Shown here: piece by piece, positions 18,209 through 27,824 of the stretch
Position numbering within the stretch: position 1 is the stretch's first letter
Layout: each line of letters begins with the position of its first letter
NCBI GenBank assembly: GCA_045563055.1
Contig: JBJKUR010000001.1
Location: 50,600 to 114,599, forward strand
Direction of reading: 5' to 3'
DNA: 64,000 nucleotides
Source of the DNA: Methylaequor sp045563055
GTDB taxonomy: Bacteria > Pseudomonadota > Alphaproteobacteria > Methylaequorales > Methylaequoraceae
Translations under genes and position numbers: made by a program
Notes under the pieces: model-generated
Databases searched by the model: none
The model's input: only the letters and a program-made list of their open reading frames with translations
Told to the model about the DNA's origin: nothing

Positions 18209-18729
18209 AGCTTATAAAATTAATTTTTCATACATTTTTAATTTTTGTATTTAATATTTCTCAAGCTGAAGAGCAAACAGTACTTCATATGGTGTTGGAA
18301 AAAGGTATTGTTAAAATACAGACCTTCCCAAATAAAGCACCAAAGACTGTAAAAAGAATAACTGAACTAGCAGAAAGTGGTTTCTACGACGGGCTGACAT
18401 TTCATAGGGTGATTTCAGGGTTTATGGCCCAGGGAGGAGACCCAAATGGAGATGGAACAGGAGGGAGTGGCACGAATATCAAAGCAGAATTTAATGATAT
18501 TAAACATGAAAGAGGAATAGTTTCAATGGCAAGAGCTAATGACCCAGACTCTGCTGATAGTCAGTTTTTTATTTGCTATGATTCTCATCCTTTTTTAGAT
18601 GGAAAGTATACAGTATGGGGAACAGTCATTGAGGGAATGAATTTGATAGATAGGATTCCAGAGGGGAGAGGCCAAAACGGACAAGTTCTTAGTAATGCAA
18701 CAAAAATTATTACTATAAGAGTAAAATAA
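18202..18729 (+). CDS. peptidyl-prolyl cis-trans isomerase, cyclophilin type, exported
   Basis: Cyclophilin of 175 residues with an N-terminal signal peptide (MLKLIKLIFHTFLIFVFNISQA, likely cut after SQA), so it probably folds proteins in the periplasm. The catalytic Arg is in TFHRVISGFMAQGGDPNGDG, and SMARANDPDSADSQFFICYD and YTVWGTVIEGMNLID are family landmarks. It overlaps the coaD end by seven bases and is followed by tRNA-Lys. A PpiA/PpiB-type symbol cannot be assigned with certainty. Confidence 0.93.
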   Translation: MLKLIKLIFHTFLIFVFNISQAEEQTVLHMVLEKGIVKIQTFPNKAPKTVKRITELAESGFYDGLTFHRVISGFMAQGGDPNGDGTGGSGTNIKAEFNDIKHERGIVSMARANDPDSADSQFFICYDSHPFLDGKYTVWGTVIEGMNLIDRIPEGRGQNGQVLSNATKIITIRVK

Positions 18730-18782
18730 AATAATTTTTTGTTGTTAAATTATATTTATTTGATTATATCGTTATTAACAAT

Positions 18783-18858
18783 GCGCCCGTAGCTCAGTTG
18801 GTAGAGCACTCCCCTTTTAAGGGAGTTGTCATGAGTTCGAGCCTCATCGGGCGTGCCA
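18783..18858 (+). tRNA. tRNA-Lys (anticodon TTT)
   Basis: 76-nt cloverleaf. The acceptor GCGCCCG (18783-18789) pairs with CGGGCGT (18848-18854, one G-U pair), discriminator G, and CCA is encoded. The anticodon stem CTCCC/GGGAG closes the seven-base loop CTTTTAA, giving TTT. The D loop AGCTCAGTTGGTAGAGC and T loop GTTCGAGCC are normal. Confidence 0.95.
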
Positions 18859-18871
18859 TTTTTTTTAAAAT

Positions 18872-19495
18872 ATGTTAGCAAAAATTAAAAATTATCTTTT
18901 AACTGGTATTTTAGTCACAGCCCCAGTCGTCATTACATTTTGGATTGTTTTCTCTTTAGTAAAGTTATTTGATGCTTTAGTTAATCCTATAATACCTTAT
19001 TATTTAAACCCAAATTTCTATTTACCAAGGGATGTCCCTGGTTTAGGTCTTATAATTCTTGTTATGTTCCTCATTGGAATAGGGTTTTTAGCAGCAAATT
19101 TTTTTGGATCTTGGTTGTTAAAAAAAACAGATTCAATCATTCAAAAAATACCTTTAATTAAAGTATTTTACAAAACAATTAAGCAAATATTCGAAACAAT
19201 TTTAAAAACTAATTCTGATGCGTTTAGAGATGCAGTTCTTGTTGAGTATCCTAGGAAAGGTGTATGGGTTATTGGTTTTACAACTGGCGGGGTTGAAGGA
19301 GAAGTCAAAAATAAACTTAACAAGAAATTAACTAATGTTTTTATTCCAACAACACCTAATCCAACATCTGGCTTCCTTCTTATGGTTCCTAATAATGAAC
19401 TTAAAAAATTAAATGTAAGTGTTGATGATGCAATAAAAACTATTGTTTCTGCAGGAATTATTAAACTTGAACCTAAACAGAAAAAAAATTCTTAA
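18872..19495 (+). CDS. DUF502 family membrane protein
   Basis: 207 residues with two membrane helices near the N-terminus (GILVTAPVVITFWIVFSLV at about 12-30 and GLGLIILVMFLIGIGFLAAN at about 56-76). Next comes the family block IQKIPLIKVFYKTIKQIFETI and a soluble C-terminal part with FIPTTPNPTSGFLLMVP. DUF502 proteins are inner-membrane proteins without an agreed function, and the gene commonly sits beside recG in alphaproteobacteria. Its 3' end overlaps convergent recG by 23 bp. Confidence 0.88.
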   Translation: MLAKIKNYLLTGILVTAPVVITFWIVFSLVKLFDALVNPIIPYYLNPNFYLPRDVPGLGLIILVMFLIGIGFLAANFFGSWLLKKTDSIIQKIPLIKVFYKTIKQIFETILKTNSDAFRDAVLVEYPRKGVWVIGFTTGGVEGEVKNKLNKKLTNVFIPTTPNPTSGFLLMVPNNELKKLNVSVDDAIKTIVSAGIIKLEPKQKKNS

Positions 19496-21533
19496 AATCC
19501 CTGTCTCTGTAAAAAACATTTCTTAAAAAGTTGATTTTATCTTGATTAGCTTTCTCATTTTTTATTAAAAACTCTGAATTTACTTTTACTTTATTTATCA
19601 AGCCTTGATCTTCATGTGGCTTAAAAAATCTCCATGATGGAAGTCCAGATTGATTTGTTCCAAAGAAATCTCCAGCACCTCTTAAACTGAGATCTTTTTC
19701 TGCAATGTCAAAACCATCATTGTTATTTTTAAGTATTAGCAATCTCTGTTTTGAAATTTCGTTTAATTGATTATTATGAATTAAAACACAGTGTGCATAA
19801 ATATTCCCTCTTGTAATTCTTCCTCTCAATTGATGAAGTTGAGCTAGCCCAAATTTTTCAGCCTCTTCTATAATCATCAAACTTGCACTAGGAATATTAA
19901 CTCCCACTTCTATAACTGTTGTAGATACAAGTATCATGGTTTCTCTTTCTTTAAACTTTCTCATTGTAAATTCAATCTCATCCTTTGACATTCTTCCATG
20001 AAGCAAACTCACTTTATTTTTAAATTTCTTTTCCAGAAATTCGTATCTTGTTTTCACACTTTCCTTTCCAACTTGAGATTCAATTGATGGTAATATCCAA
20101 AAAACTTGTTCTTTTCTTTTGATTTTTCTCTCTATACCATCTAAAAGTTCATTTAATTTTTTTTTACTCATTATTGTGGTGACTGGATCTTTTCTTCCGA
20201 CTGGTTTTGTTTTAATATCAGATATAGATATTTCTCCATACATTGCAAAAGACAAACTTCTTGGTATTGGTGTGGCAGACATTATTAAGGTATGACAATG
20301 TGATGATTTTTCTAACAATTTAATTCTTTGCTTAACACCAAACTTATGTTGTTCGTCAATTATTATAAGACCAAGACTTGAAAACTCTATTGATGGATTG
20401 TAAACACTTTGTGTTCCAATTAGTATGTTAATATCTCCAATCTTTATTTTATCATAAATTTTTTTTTTATTTTTACTTTTACTAGTGATTATCTCAACTT
20501 TTATTCCATGAATTGCCAAATAATGATTAAAATATTCAAAATGTTGTCTAGCAAGAATTTCTGTTGGGGCCATTAAAACTGTTTGAAATCCGTTATCCAC
20601 AAAAGAAATACAAGTTAAAAGAGCGACTATAGTTTTACCTGATCCAACGTCTCCTTGGATAAGTCTATACATTTTCTGTTTTTTTAATAAATCTTTATTT
20701 ATATCTTTTAAGACTTTTTTCTGATCTTTTGTAAGATTAAAATCTAGATTTTTAATTATTTTTGAAGTGGTGTGAGAGGTTTTAATAATAATATTATTTT
20801 TTTTATTATATTTTTGTTTTAATTTATTAAACGTTAGATAACTTGATAATAGCTCGTCAAAAGCTAGTCTCTTTCTGTTATATTCGAATCTTTCAGTTTC
20901 AAAATCATTTTTAGGTATATGTATTTCTAAGAGAGCATTCTTGAAGGAATTCCAATCATCATTTTTAAAGTCTTTATTAATCCATTCATCAGGATACGAA
21001 AAACTCTGAATGTAGGAGATATTATTTTTAATAATTCTTCTGAAACTTTGTTTACTTATTTTTTTTCGTGATAACTCGTAGTTTGGTTCAAAAAGATCAA
21101 AATGAAATAAATTGTCTGAATGTACAACTTTAGAAGGATGAATTATTTGGAATTTATGGCCTATATTTTGGATTTTTCCACTAACTCTATAAGTCTGATA
21201 TAATTTTAAATAATTTTTAATTTGATATTCTGTTAAATGAAAAAAAATGAGTTCTACGGTCTGTAAGTCTTTATTTTTAGTAATCACTCTCAATGGAGAT
21301 CTTTTGTTAAATTTACCTTGGTATGATTGAATTTCTAAATCTATTGAGATAAATTTCCCATCTAAATGCTTATCCAGTTTTTCAATCAAGTTATTTTTAA
21401 TTATTTTTTCTGGAAAATGCATATAAATATCAATTATCCTATTTCCAAAATTAGAAATAATATTTTTGACAGAGATATTGTTTTGATTGAATGAAAAATT
21501 ATCAAATATGTTTTTATTTTTTTCTTTGTTCAT
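19473..21533 (-). CDS. recG: ATP-dependent DNA helicase RecG
   Basis: Helicase that reverses stalled forks and branch-migrates recombination intermediates. It has an N-terminal wedge/OB region, then superfamily 2 helicase motifs: Walker A QGDVGSGKT near residue 291, the DEQH box IIDEQHKFGVKQR near 390, motif III SATPIPRSLSFAMYGE, and the C-terminal QLRGRITRG. The TRG region GAGDFFGTNQSGLP is present. At 686 residues it is full length. It is divergent from sdhE with a 29-bp gap and convergent with the DUF502 gene. Confidence 0.96.
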   Translation of the reverse strand: MNKEKNKNIFDNFSFNQNNISVKNIISNFGNRIIDIYMHFPEKIIKNNLIEKLDKHLDGKFISIDLEIQSYQGKFNKRSPLRVITKNKDLQTVELIFFHLTEYQIKNYLKLYQTYRVSGKIQNIGHKFQIIHPSKVVHSDNLFHFDLFEPNYELSRKKISKQSFRRIIKNNISYIQSFSYPDEWINKDFKNDDWNSFKNALLEIHIPKNDFETERFEYNRKRLAFDELLSSYLTFNKLKQKYNKKNNIIIKTSHTTSKIIKNLDFNLTKDQKKVLKDINKDLLKKQKMYRLIQGDVGSGKTIVALLTCISFVDNGFQTVLMAPTEILARQHFEYFNHYLAIHGIKVEIITSKSKNKKKIYDKIKIGDINILIGTQSVYNPSIEFSSLGLIIIDEQHKFGVKQRIKLLEKSSHCHTLIMSATPIPRSLSFAMYGEISISDIKTKPVGRKDPVTTIMSKKKLNELLDGIERKIKRKEQVFWILPSIESQVGKESVKTRYEFLEKKFKNKVSLLHGRMSKDEIEFTMRKFKERETMILVSTTVIEVGVNIPSASLMIIEEAEKFGLAQLHQLRGRITRGNIYAHCVLIHNNQLNEISKQRLLILKNNNDGFDIAEKDLSLRGAGDFFGTNQSGLPSWRFFKPHEDQGLINKVKVNSEFLIKNEKANQDKINFLRNVFYRDRDFKNFFSV

Positions 21534-21562
21534 TTAGAATGCTCCAAATATATATATATTTT

Positions 21563-21817
21563 ATGAATACACTTTTTAGGAAAAAAATTCTACATCGGGC
21601 AAAGTATCGAGGAATAAAAGAACTTGATATTATTTTTGATAGATTTGTAGAAAATTTTGGCAACTCAATAGATTGCGATGAACTCAATGAATTAGAAGAA
21701 GTTTTAAACTTACCAGACAATTTTTTACTAGACATAATTCTTAAAAATGAAAAACTACCTGCAAATCTGGATAACAGAATAATGAAAAAAATTCTTTCAT
21801 GCTGCAATGAGTCATAG
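21563..21817 (+). CDS. sdhE: FAD assembly factor SdhE
   Basis: Small helical protein that promotes covalent flavin attachment to succinate dehydrogenase. The family core is RKKILHRAKYRGIKELDIIFDRF, matching the RGxxE motif, followed by a Leu/Asp-rich helical bundle. I chose ATG at 21563 (84 residues) because the longer frame from 21491 would run across recG's start region and add a hydrophobic tail foreign to the family. It overlaps mfd by 11 bases; recG-sdhE-mfd is a typical alphaproteobacterial order. Confidence 0.9.
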   Translation: MNTLFRKKILHRAKYRGIKELDIIFDRFVENFGNSIDCDELNELEEVLNLPDNFLLDIILKNEKLPANLDNRIMKKILSCCNES

Positions 21818-24800
21818 GTTTATTAATAAATTTAAAAAAATTAATCTTGATAAGTCATCAATTGAAATTTTTTTATCAATTCTAAGTAAAGAATATGATA
21901 ACATTGCTCTCTTCACAACCTCAAGCTTTAATAATTCAACTTTAAAAAAAAATCTTTTAAATATTAATCCTTCGATACAAATACTAGAGTTTCCAAATTT
22001 TGATTGCAATTTCTTTTCAAATATCTCACCAACTATTGAAAATAAATCCCAGAGAATTAACACCATTTACAATTTGGTGCATCCTAATAGGAATAAAAAA
22101 GTGCTTCTCTGTCCAATAGAATCGTTGATATTTAATACTATTGACGTCAATCATATCAGTAATACAATTTTAAAACTAAATCTTATAAATAATTTACATT
22201 ATTCAGAAATAATTGATTTTTTAAAGAACAATGGCTACGAGAGAGTCGATTTTGTTCACAATAAGAGTGAGTACTCAATTAGGGGTGAGATCATTGATAT
22301 TTTTTCTCCGATTCATGAATATCCTGTGAGACTTGTATTTGATTTTGAAAAACTTGAAAATATGAACCAATTCCTAACTGAAAATCAATTGTCCTTAAAA
22401 CAAACAGACAATTACACATTATTTTTATCTTCAGAAATACAATTTTCAGATGAAAATATAAGATGTTTTAGAGAGAATTTTAGGAAATTAAATATCATAA
22501 ACAAAGATGAGTATTATAAAGGTATTTCTGAAAAAATAATCATACCCGGTTCTGATCAGTTTTTTCCAATTTTAAATAATAAATTTCGCTCGATTTTAGA
22601 TTATATGGGTAACTTTCTTTTTATTACAGATACAGATTTCGAAGAGGAGTTTGATAGCAAGTTAGACTCTTTTTCTGAGTCTCATCCAGAATATTATAGT
22701 CATCTTATACAAGACTCTAATTTTCTTCTTCAAAGAACTGAATTTTTAGATTTTTTTAAAAATTCCACTAATCTTTGTTACGGAACAGACAATTATAATA
22801 AAACAACCTATGAATTTTCAAATGAATTTGAATTAAGAAAAAATAAGAATTTCAATAGAAACGAAATATTTAAAAAAATTTCCAAAAATCAGAAGATTGT
22901 ATTTTGTATCTCTTCCAAAACAAATGATAATAAAATTAATTCACTTTTAAATGCAAATAAAGTTAACTTTAAAAAGTTAAATTCTCTGGACAGTCTGATC
23001 TTTAAAGATGAAATTAATTTTATATTTACTTTGCCATTAACTTTAAAGTCTAGTTTTATTCTAAAAGATAATAATTCCAAAGAAATTTACTTTGTATCTG
23101 ATTTAGATATTTATCAGAAAACTTTCAAAAGTGAAGTAAAAAAGATTTCAAAGGAGCAAAATTCCGAAGAATTATTCTCATCTTTAAAAATTGGTGATTA
23201 CATAGTTCACAGTGAACATGGAATTGGTAAATATAATGGTTTAAAACTCAAGGAATTAAATAATGTATCCCAAGAGTTTATTGAAATAATTTATTATGGT
23301 GATGACAAATTATTAATACCTGTTGAAAATTTAGATCTCATTTCAAGATATGGTCAGAGTGATATAAAAGTTAATCTTGATAAACTAGGGTTAAGAAATT
23401 GGCAATATAGAAAAGCAACAGTAAAAAAAAGAATAAAAAATATAGCAGAGGTATTATTAAAAACAGCGGCAGAAAGAGGGCTACAAAAAGGAGAAATTCT
23501 TATAGCCAAAAAGTTTGAATATGAAAAATTTTCATCAGAGTTTGAATTCACTGAGACTTCAGATCAGTTGAAAACAATATATCAGATCGAAGATGACTTG
23601 TCATCAGGCAGACCGATGGATAGGCTTGTTTGCGGTGATGTTGGGTTTGGTAAAACTGAAATCGCAATGAGAGCTGCGTTTATTGCAATTTCCTCAGGTT
23701 TTCAAGTGGCAATAGTATGTCCTAAATTACTATTAGTTAATCAACATTTTACTAATTTTAAAAGGAGGTTTCAAAATTTTAACTATAAAATTGAAAAGAT
23801 ATCAAGATTGGAGTCTATTTTAAAGAAAAAAGAAATCGCAGAAAACCTTGAAATCGGTTCTATTGATATTTTAATTGGAAGTCATGCTATTTTTTCAAAA
23901 AAAATTAGTTTTAAAAAATTAGGTCTTATCATTATAGATGAGGAGCAAAGCTTTGGTGTTGAACAAAAAGAATCATTAAAGAAAATTCAACCAAACTCTC
24001 ATATTTTAACTCTTAGCGCAACACCGATTCCAAGAACGTTGCAATCTTCAATTTTTGAATTGAAAGATATATCGCTAATTAAGACACCGCCTTTGAGTAG
24101 GCTAAATATTAAAACTTTTTTAATGTTAAATGATAAAGTACAGATAAAGAGGATTATATCTGAGGAACTTTTGAGGAATGGACAAGTATTTTACGTCGCA
24201 CCCAGAATTTCTGATCTTGAGAATATTTCAAAAAAAATTACAAAATTAATCCCTAATCTTAAATTTGAAGTTATTCATGGAAAATTACCTAATAAAAAAA
24301 TTGAAAGTATTTATAATAATTTTTCTGATAGAAAAATTGACGTTTTAATTTCAACTGCAATGATTGAATCAGGTCTTGATATATCAAATGTTAATACAAT
24401 AATAATTGAAAAACCACAAATGTTCGGACTAGCACAGCTATACCAATTAAGAGGGAGAGTTGGAAGATCATCAATACAAGCATTTGCATACATGTTATTA
24501 AATGATCTCAATAATATTGATGAAAATTCGTTAAAAAAACTTAAATTGATTTCAAAAATCGATAGTCTAGGTGCGGGTTTCTCTATTGCCTCAAGTGATT
24601 TAGACATGAGAGGTGGAGGGAATATTGTTGGTGCTGAACAATCTGGGCACATAAGAGAGGTGGGCCTTGAGCTTTATTATAAAATGCTTAAAGATGCTAT
24701 AAATAACATTAAGAATACAAATAACAGAATAGATAAGGATTGGTCACCGGTTATAAACCTAGGTTTCTCTATTAGTATTCCGAAAGACTATATAGATGAT

Positions 24801-25193
24801 GTGGATGTAAGATTAAATATATATAGAAAAATTTCAAATATAGAAAACTCCGAGGAACTTAAATTAATGTTAGAAAGTTTGAAAGATAGATTTGGAAAAA
24901 TACCTTTATCTTTTCAAAATTTATTTAAGATTATTGAAGTAAAAATTATAGCAAAAGAAGTTCTTGTAAAAAAAATAAATTATAGTAATAAAGGTTTTGT
25001 ACTGCAATTTAAAGATGATAAAATGATTAATGTAGACAACTTGATAAAGTTAGTTCAAAAAAACTCAGAAACACTTAAGATTTTACCTGACTCTAAGTTG
25101 TTTTACAAAAACCTAAAAAGTCATGATAAAAATGTGGTTGAGGATTTAAAGAAACTGCTTTTAATTTTTAAAAAAATTATAAATGTCTATTAA
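21807..25193 (+). CDS. mfd: transcription-repair coupling factor
   Basis: Removes stalled RNA polymerase and recruits UvrA to the lesion. It has an N-terminal UvrB-like region, an RNA-polymerase-interaction domain from about residue 460 (GDYIVHSEHGIGKYNGLK, ending LLIPVENLDLISRYG), and a helicase core with Walker A CGDVGFGKTEIAMRAAF near 607. The DEEQ box is near 711, followed by SATPIPRTLQ, QLRGRVGRS and a C-terminal TRCF domain. The 1128-residue length is slightly short but complete. It starts inside sdhE. UvrA is encoded in the same window. Confidence 0.97.
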   Translation: MSHRFINKFKKINLDKSSIEIFLSILSKEYDNIALFTTSSFNNSTLKKNLLNINPSIQILEFPNFDCNFFSNISPTIENKSQRINTIYNLVHPNRNKKVLLCPIESLIFNTIDVNHISNTILKLNLINNLHYSEIIDFLKNNGYERVDFVHNKSEYSIRGEIIDIFSPIHEYPVRLVFDFEKLENMNQFLTENQLSLKQTDNYTLFLSSEIQFSDENIRCFRENFRKLNIINKDEYYKGISEKIIIPGSDQFFPILNNKFRSILDYMGNFLFITDTDFEEEFDSKLDSFSESHPEYYSHLIQDSNFLLQRTEFLDFFKNSTNLCYGTDNYNKTTYEFSNEFELRKNKNFNRNEIFKKISKNQKIVFCISSKTNDNKINSLLNANKVNFKKLNSLDSLIFKDEINFIFTLPLTLKSSFILKDNNSKEIYFVSDLDIYQKTFKSEVKKISKEQNSEELFSSLKIGDYIVHSEHGIGKYNGLKLKELNNVSQEFIEIIYYGDDKLLIPVENLDLISRYGQSDIKVNLDKLGLRNWQYRKATVKKRIKNIAEVLLKTAAERGLQKGEILIAKKFEYEKFSSEFEFTETSDQLKTIYQIEDDLSSGRPMDRLVCGDVGFGKTEIAMRAAFIAISSGFQVAIVCPKLLLVNQHFTNFKRRFQNFNYKIEKISRLESILKKKEIAENLEIGSIDILIGSHAIFSKKISFKKLGLIIIDEEQSFGVEQKESLKKIQPNSHILTLSATPIPRTLQSSIFELKDISLIKTPPLSRLNIKTFLMLNDKVQIKRIISEELLRNGQVFYVAPRISDLENISKKITKLIPNLKFEVIHGKLPNKKIESIYNNFSDRKIDVLISTAMIESGLDISNVNTIIIEKPQMFGLAQLYQLRGRVGRSSIQAFAYMLLNDLNNIDENSLKKLKLISKIDSLGAGFSIASSDLDMRGGGNIVGAEQSGHIREVGLELYYKMLKDAINNIKNTNNRIDKDWSPVINLGFSISIPKDYIDDVDVRLNIYRKISNIENSEELKLMLESLKDRFGKIPLSFQNLFKIIEVKIIAKEVLVKKINYSNKGFVLQFKDDKMINVDNLIKLVQKNSETLKILPDSKLFYKNLKSHDKNVVEDLKKLLLIFKKIINVY

Positions 25194-26364
25194 CAGAAAT
25201 ATTAATACTAAAAGGTTTAAGATAAACGATTTTTTTGCTTTTTTTGATGGATTAGATCTATCTATAAACTTATCTATATTGCTTTATCTGTCAGGCTTCA
25301 TTTTTGGTTCCTATGATACTAGAATTGCATTGATATATTCTGTTTCTGTTATTCTATTATCTTTCATGTCAAGGGTATTTGATATATTTCTTTTAAAGAA
25401 ATTAGAAAAATTTAAACTTCAATCAATTAATATAATATTTCTTTTACTTTTAGCTTATTTTATTCCGATCTTGATACAAAAGAGTATGCCTATATTTTTA
25501 TCAATATTTATACTATCAATTTCAAGAATATTGGTGGGGATTGTTTATTCGTTAACATATCGACAAGTAAATCTTGGTATAAACACCCTTACATATAATA
25601 TCCTTTCACTAAAGCACTGGGCAATATATGTTTTTGGGTTATTTTTTGGTAGCTTTCTATATCTGCTTGTTAATGAAATCTACTCTAATGAGTTTTTAAA
25701 TGAAGGTGGCTGGAAAATTTTCTATGTTTTAATGTTCACAAAGCTATTTTTATTTTTTGTCTTTATTAAATTTTTTAGAAAAGAAACTTTGACTTTTAAT
25801 TATGATTATATTGATAGTATTTTACAGAAACAAAAAATTTCATTAGTAGGAATTTTGTTGATAGTACCTCTTATAAGTTTTTACATGTTTGTTTCTTCAA
25901 AATGGCTTCCTAAATTTAGTAACCCTGAAAATCTTTCTTTTCTAAATTATGACTCTTTGTATTTATTTCTGACAATGCTAATTTTTTTATTCATTTCTCC
26001 ACTCGCCAGGCTCGTAGGAAAAAGTAAATCAATTGTTTTTTTTTCAATATCAATTTTTTTAATTTCAACAGTATGTATTTTTATTGATCATAGCTCCAGC
26101 TATTCGATAAATTTTTTGAAATTTTTCATTTCAATGGTTTCTGCTTTTTCATTGTGTTGTTTCATTATTCAATCTGAGTTAAATCACAAAAATCTAGATG
26201 TAACTTCTATTATAAATAACTTCAAATTTATGTCGGCACTTTTATTACCATTACTTCAATACTATTTTATTTATAAAACATTAAATTATTCTGTTATTTA
26301 CATACTTTTATCAATAGTTTACTTTATAAATTATATAAATTTTTCTGTCAAAAAAAATGGATAA
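25183..26364 (+). CDS. MFS-like polytopic membrane protein
   Basis: 393 residues, almost entirely hydrophobic, with about 10-12 membrane helices. The first segment FFAFFDGLDLSINLSILLYL and the central NEGGWKIFYVLMFTKL resemble the first helix and mid-loop of major-facilitator proteins (compare the GWRIPF pattern of metabolite symporters), but charged signature loops are poorly kept. The substrate is unknown. It starts inside mfd (11-base overlap), and its end overlaps the parvulin gene by eight bases. Confidence 0.5.
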   Translation: MSINRNINTKRFKINDFFAFFDGLDLSINLSILLYLSGFIFGSYDTRIALIYSVSVILLSFMSRVFDIFLLKKLEKFKLQSINIIFLLLLAYFIPILIQKSMPIFLSIFILSISRILVGIVYSLTYRQVNLGINTLTYNILSLKHWAIYVFGLFFGSFLYLLVNEIYSNEFLNEGGWKIFYVLMFTKLFLFFVFIKFFRKETLTFNYDYIDSILQKQKISLVGILLIVPLISFYMFVSSKWLPKFSNPENLSFLNYDSLYLFLTMLIFLFISPLARLVGKSKSIVFFSISIFLISTVCIFIDHSSSYSINFLKFFISMVSAFSLCCFIIQSELNHKNLDVTSIINNFKFMSALLLPLLQYYFIYKTLNYSVIYILLSIVYFINYINFSVKKNG

Positions 26365-26677
26365 GATCTCTGCGTCACATATTTTAATTATGCACAAAGG
26401 CTCTCAGAGTTCTAGATCAGATCTTTCAAAAAAAGAGGCTCTTGATTTAATTAATGATATTTATGAAAAATTAAATAAAAATAAAAAATTATTTAAAGAT
26501 TTAGCGAGTAAGCATTCGGATTGTTCGTCATCAAGTTATGGTGGTAGTCTTGGAGAATTTGGCAAAGGTATGATGGTCAAACCCTTTGAAGAAAAAGCAT
26601 TTTCATTAGATATAGATGAGATAAGCAAACCTATCGAAACTGATTTTGGTTTTCATATTATTAAAAGAGATTCTTAG
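26357..26677 (+). CDS. parvulin-type peptidyl-prolyl isomerase
   Basis: 106 residues forming one rotamase domain without a signal peptide, so cytoplasmic. Landmarks: ISASHILIMHKGSQSSRS (substrate-binding His and basic loop), FKDLASKHSDCSSSSYGGSLGEFGKGMMVKPFEEKAF, and the terminal FGFHIIKRDS. The SSRS loop recalls Pin1-type parvulins more than PrsA types; no WW domain is present. It is translationally coupled to the preceding membrane protein. Confidence 0.92.
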   Translation: MDKISASHILIMHKGSQSSRSDLSKKEALDLINDIYEKLNKNKKLFKDLASKHSDCSSSSYGGSLGEFGKGMMVKPFEEKAFSLDIDEISKPIETDFGFHIIKRDS

Positions 26678-26682
26678 AACGA

Positions 26683-26910
26683 TTACTCTTTCAAGTCTTC
26701 AGACCATGCGGCAGCTAGGAGTTGCCTGATTCTTAAAACATTTTCATTAGAATTGTCAGGCATTATCATATCTTTTTTTTTTTTCCTTACACTCGCATTT
26801 AGCCATAACATTTCAATGGACTCTTGAAGATTTATCTTTTCTTCAGTTGAGAGTTCATTGAGTTTATTTATCGATTCTTTTAGATCGTTAATTTTTTTAT
26901 CAAGCTCCAT
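26683..26910 (-). CDS. small alpha-helical protein of unknown function
   Basis: 75 residues from ATG at 26910 (a TTG at 26928 is a longer alternative). The N-terminal half, MELDKKINDLKESINKLNELSTEEKINL, predicts a coiled coil; the C-terminal half, NENVLRIRQLLAAAWSEDLKE, predicts one helix. There is no signal or membrane segment. It overlaps the upstream 48-residue gene by 11 bases. I do not recognise the family. Confidence 0.55.
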   Translation of the reverse strand: MELDKKINDLKESINKLNELSTEEKINLQESIEMLWLNASVRKKKKDMIMPDNSNENVLRIRQLLAAAWSEDLKE

Positions 26911-27046
26911 ATTGTGTTGCCATTTCAAATAGTATCCTTGTTTCTTTTTGATAAACCTCTTTAGAAATGAAACCTTTTATGAAAAGTTCTCTAACATTTT
27001 CCATTTCATTTTTAATCTTATTCAATTTTTCGTCTAAATCTTCCAT
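26900..27046 (-). CDS. short helical protein of unknown function
   Basis: 48 codons from ATG at 27046 to TGA at 26900. The product runs MEDLDEKLNKIKNEMENVRE, then FIKGFISKEVYQKETRILFE, ending TQYGA: two charged helices with a turn. This resembles the short helical hairpin modules found at the ends of many proteins, but no family is claimed. The overlap with the next gene (11 bases) supports a two-gene transcription unit. Codon choice matches neighbours. Confidence 0.45.
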   Translation of the reverse strand: MEDLDEKLNKIKNEMENVRELFIKGFISKEVYQKETRILFEMATQYGA

Positions 27047-27091
27047 TTTTTAAATAATAATATACAATTTAAATTAGTAAATATTTAAAAA

Positions 27092-27343
27092 ATGAAAAAT
27101 CGTTTATCAAAATCTATTGAGAGACTTAAAAAAGAAAAAAAAGTTTCTTTTACTGACAACACCAAAACACAAAATTTATCATCTTATAATGTAAAAGTTT
27201 TCAGAAATTTGTCAGAAAAATATAATCTATCTCTCACGCTTAATGAAAATAGTTCTGTTAAAGAAAGTACAGAGGGAAATCTTAGTTTAGGAGCCCAAAT
27301 AACTCTTGAAAGAATTAAAAAAGGGGATGTTTTCGATCCTTAA
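27092..27343 (+). CDS. small hypothetical protein
   Basis: 83 residues, polar, no signal peptide: a basic N-terminus (LSKSIERLKKEKKVSF) and a C-terminal segment GNLSLGAQITLERIKKGDVFDP. It starts 45 bases from the divergent gene at 27046 and overlaps the DUF192 gene by 17 bases. I do not recognise it. The frame is kept across a region with many possible stops in AT-rich DNA, which supports it as real. Confidence 0.5.
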   Translation: MKNRLSKSIERLKKEKKVSFTDNTKTQNLSSYNVKVFRNLSEKYNLSLTLNENSSVKESTEGNLSLGAQITLERIKKGDVFDP

Positions 27344-27794
27344 GTTATTATTTTTATCATTATTTTTTTATTCACCCTTAATAAAATCAGGTGATTATAT
27401 TTTTATAGAGTCAGAAAATTTTTTTGATTTAAAAGTAAAGCTTGCAATTAATCAGGAAGATAAGAAAAAAGGTCTTATGCATGTTGAAGAGTTAGAGGGT
27501 TATGAAGGCATGTTATTTGTATATGAAATTCCACAAAAAGTTAATATATGGATGCACAACACTGTTCTTCCATTAGATATAGTATTTATTGATGAAAATA
27601 ATGAGGTTTATCTAATTAAAGTCGGCGTGCCTCAATCGAAGAAGTTAATTTCATCTGAAATAAAAGTCAAAGCGGTTCTAGAAATTCCAAGAAATTGTAC
27701 AAAAGAAGTTGGTATTGCCAAGGGTGATAAGGTCATTTGGTATAAACACAAGAAAAAACAAAATAAAGAATATTATCATTGTATAGATAGTTAA
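27327..27794 (+). CDS. DUF192 family exported protein
   Basis: 155 residues from ATG at 27327, with an N-terminal hydrophobic signal (FSILKLLFLSLFFYSPLIKSG). The DUF192 core follows: KKKGLMHVEELEGYEGMLFVYE near residue 49, NIWMHNTVLPLDIVFIDENN near 73, and AVLEIPRNCTKEVGIAKGDKV. DUF192 proteins are small beta-rich, often periplasmic proteins of uncertain role. It overlaps the small gene upstream; after it a 30-bp gap leads into the cAMP/secretion region. Confidence 0.88.
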   Translation: MFSILKLLFLSLFFYSPLIKSGDYIFIESENFFDLKVKLAINQEDKKKGLMHVEELEGYEGMLFVYEIPQKVNIWMHNTVLPLDIVFIDENNEVYLIKVGVPQSKKLISSEIKVKAVLEIPRNCTKEVGIAKGDKVIWYKHKKKQNKEYYHCIDS

Positions 27795-27824
27795 GGAAAA
27801 ATATAATAAACGAGGGGAATTTTT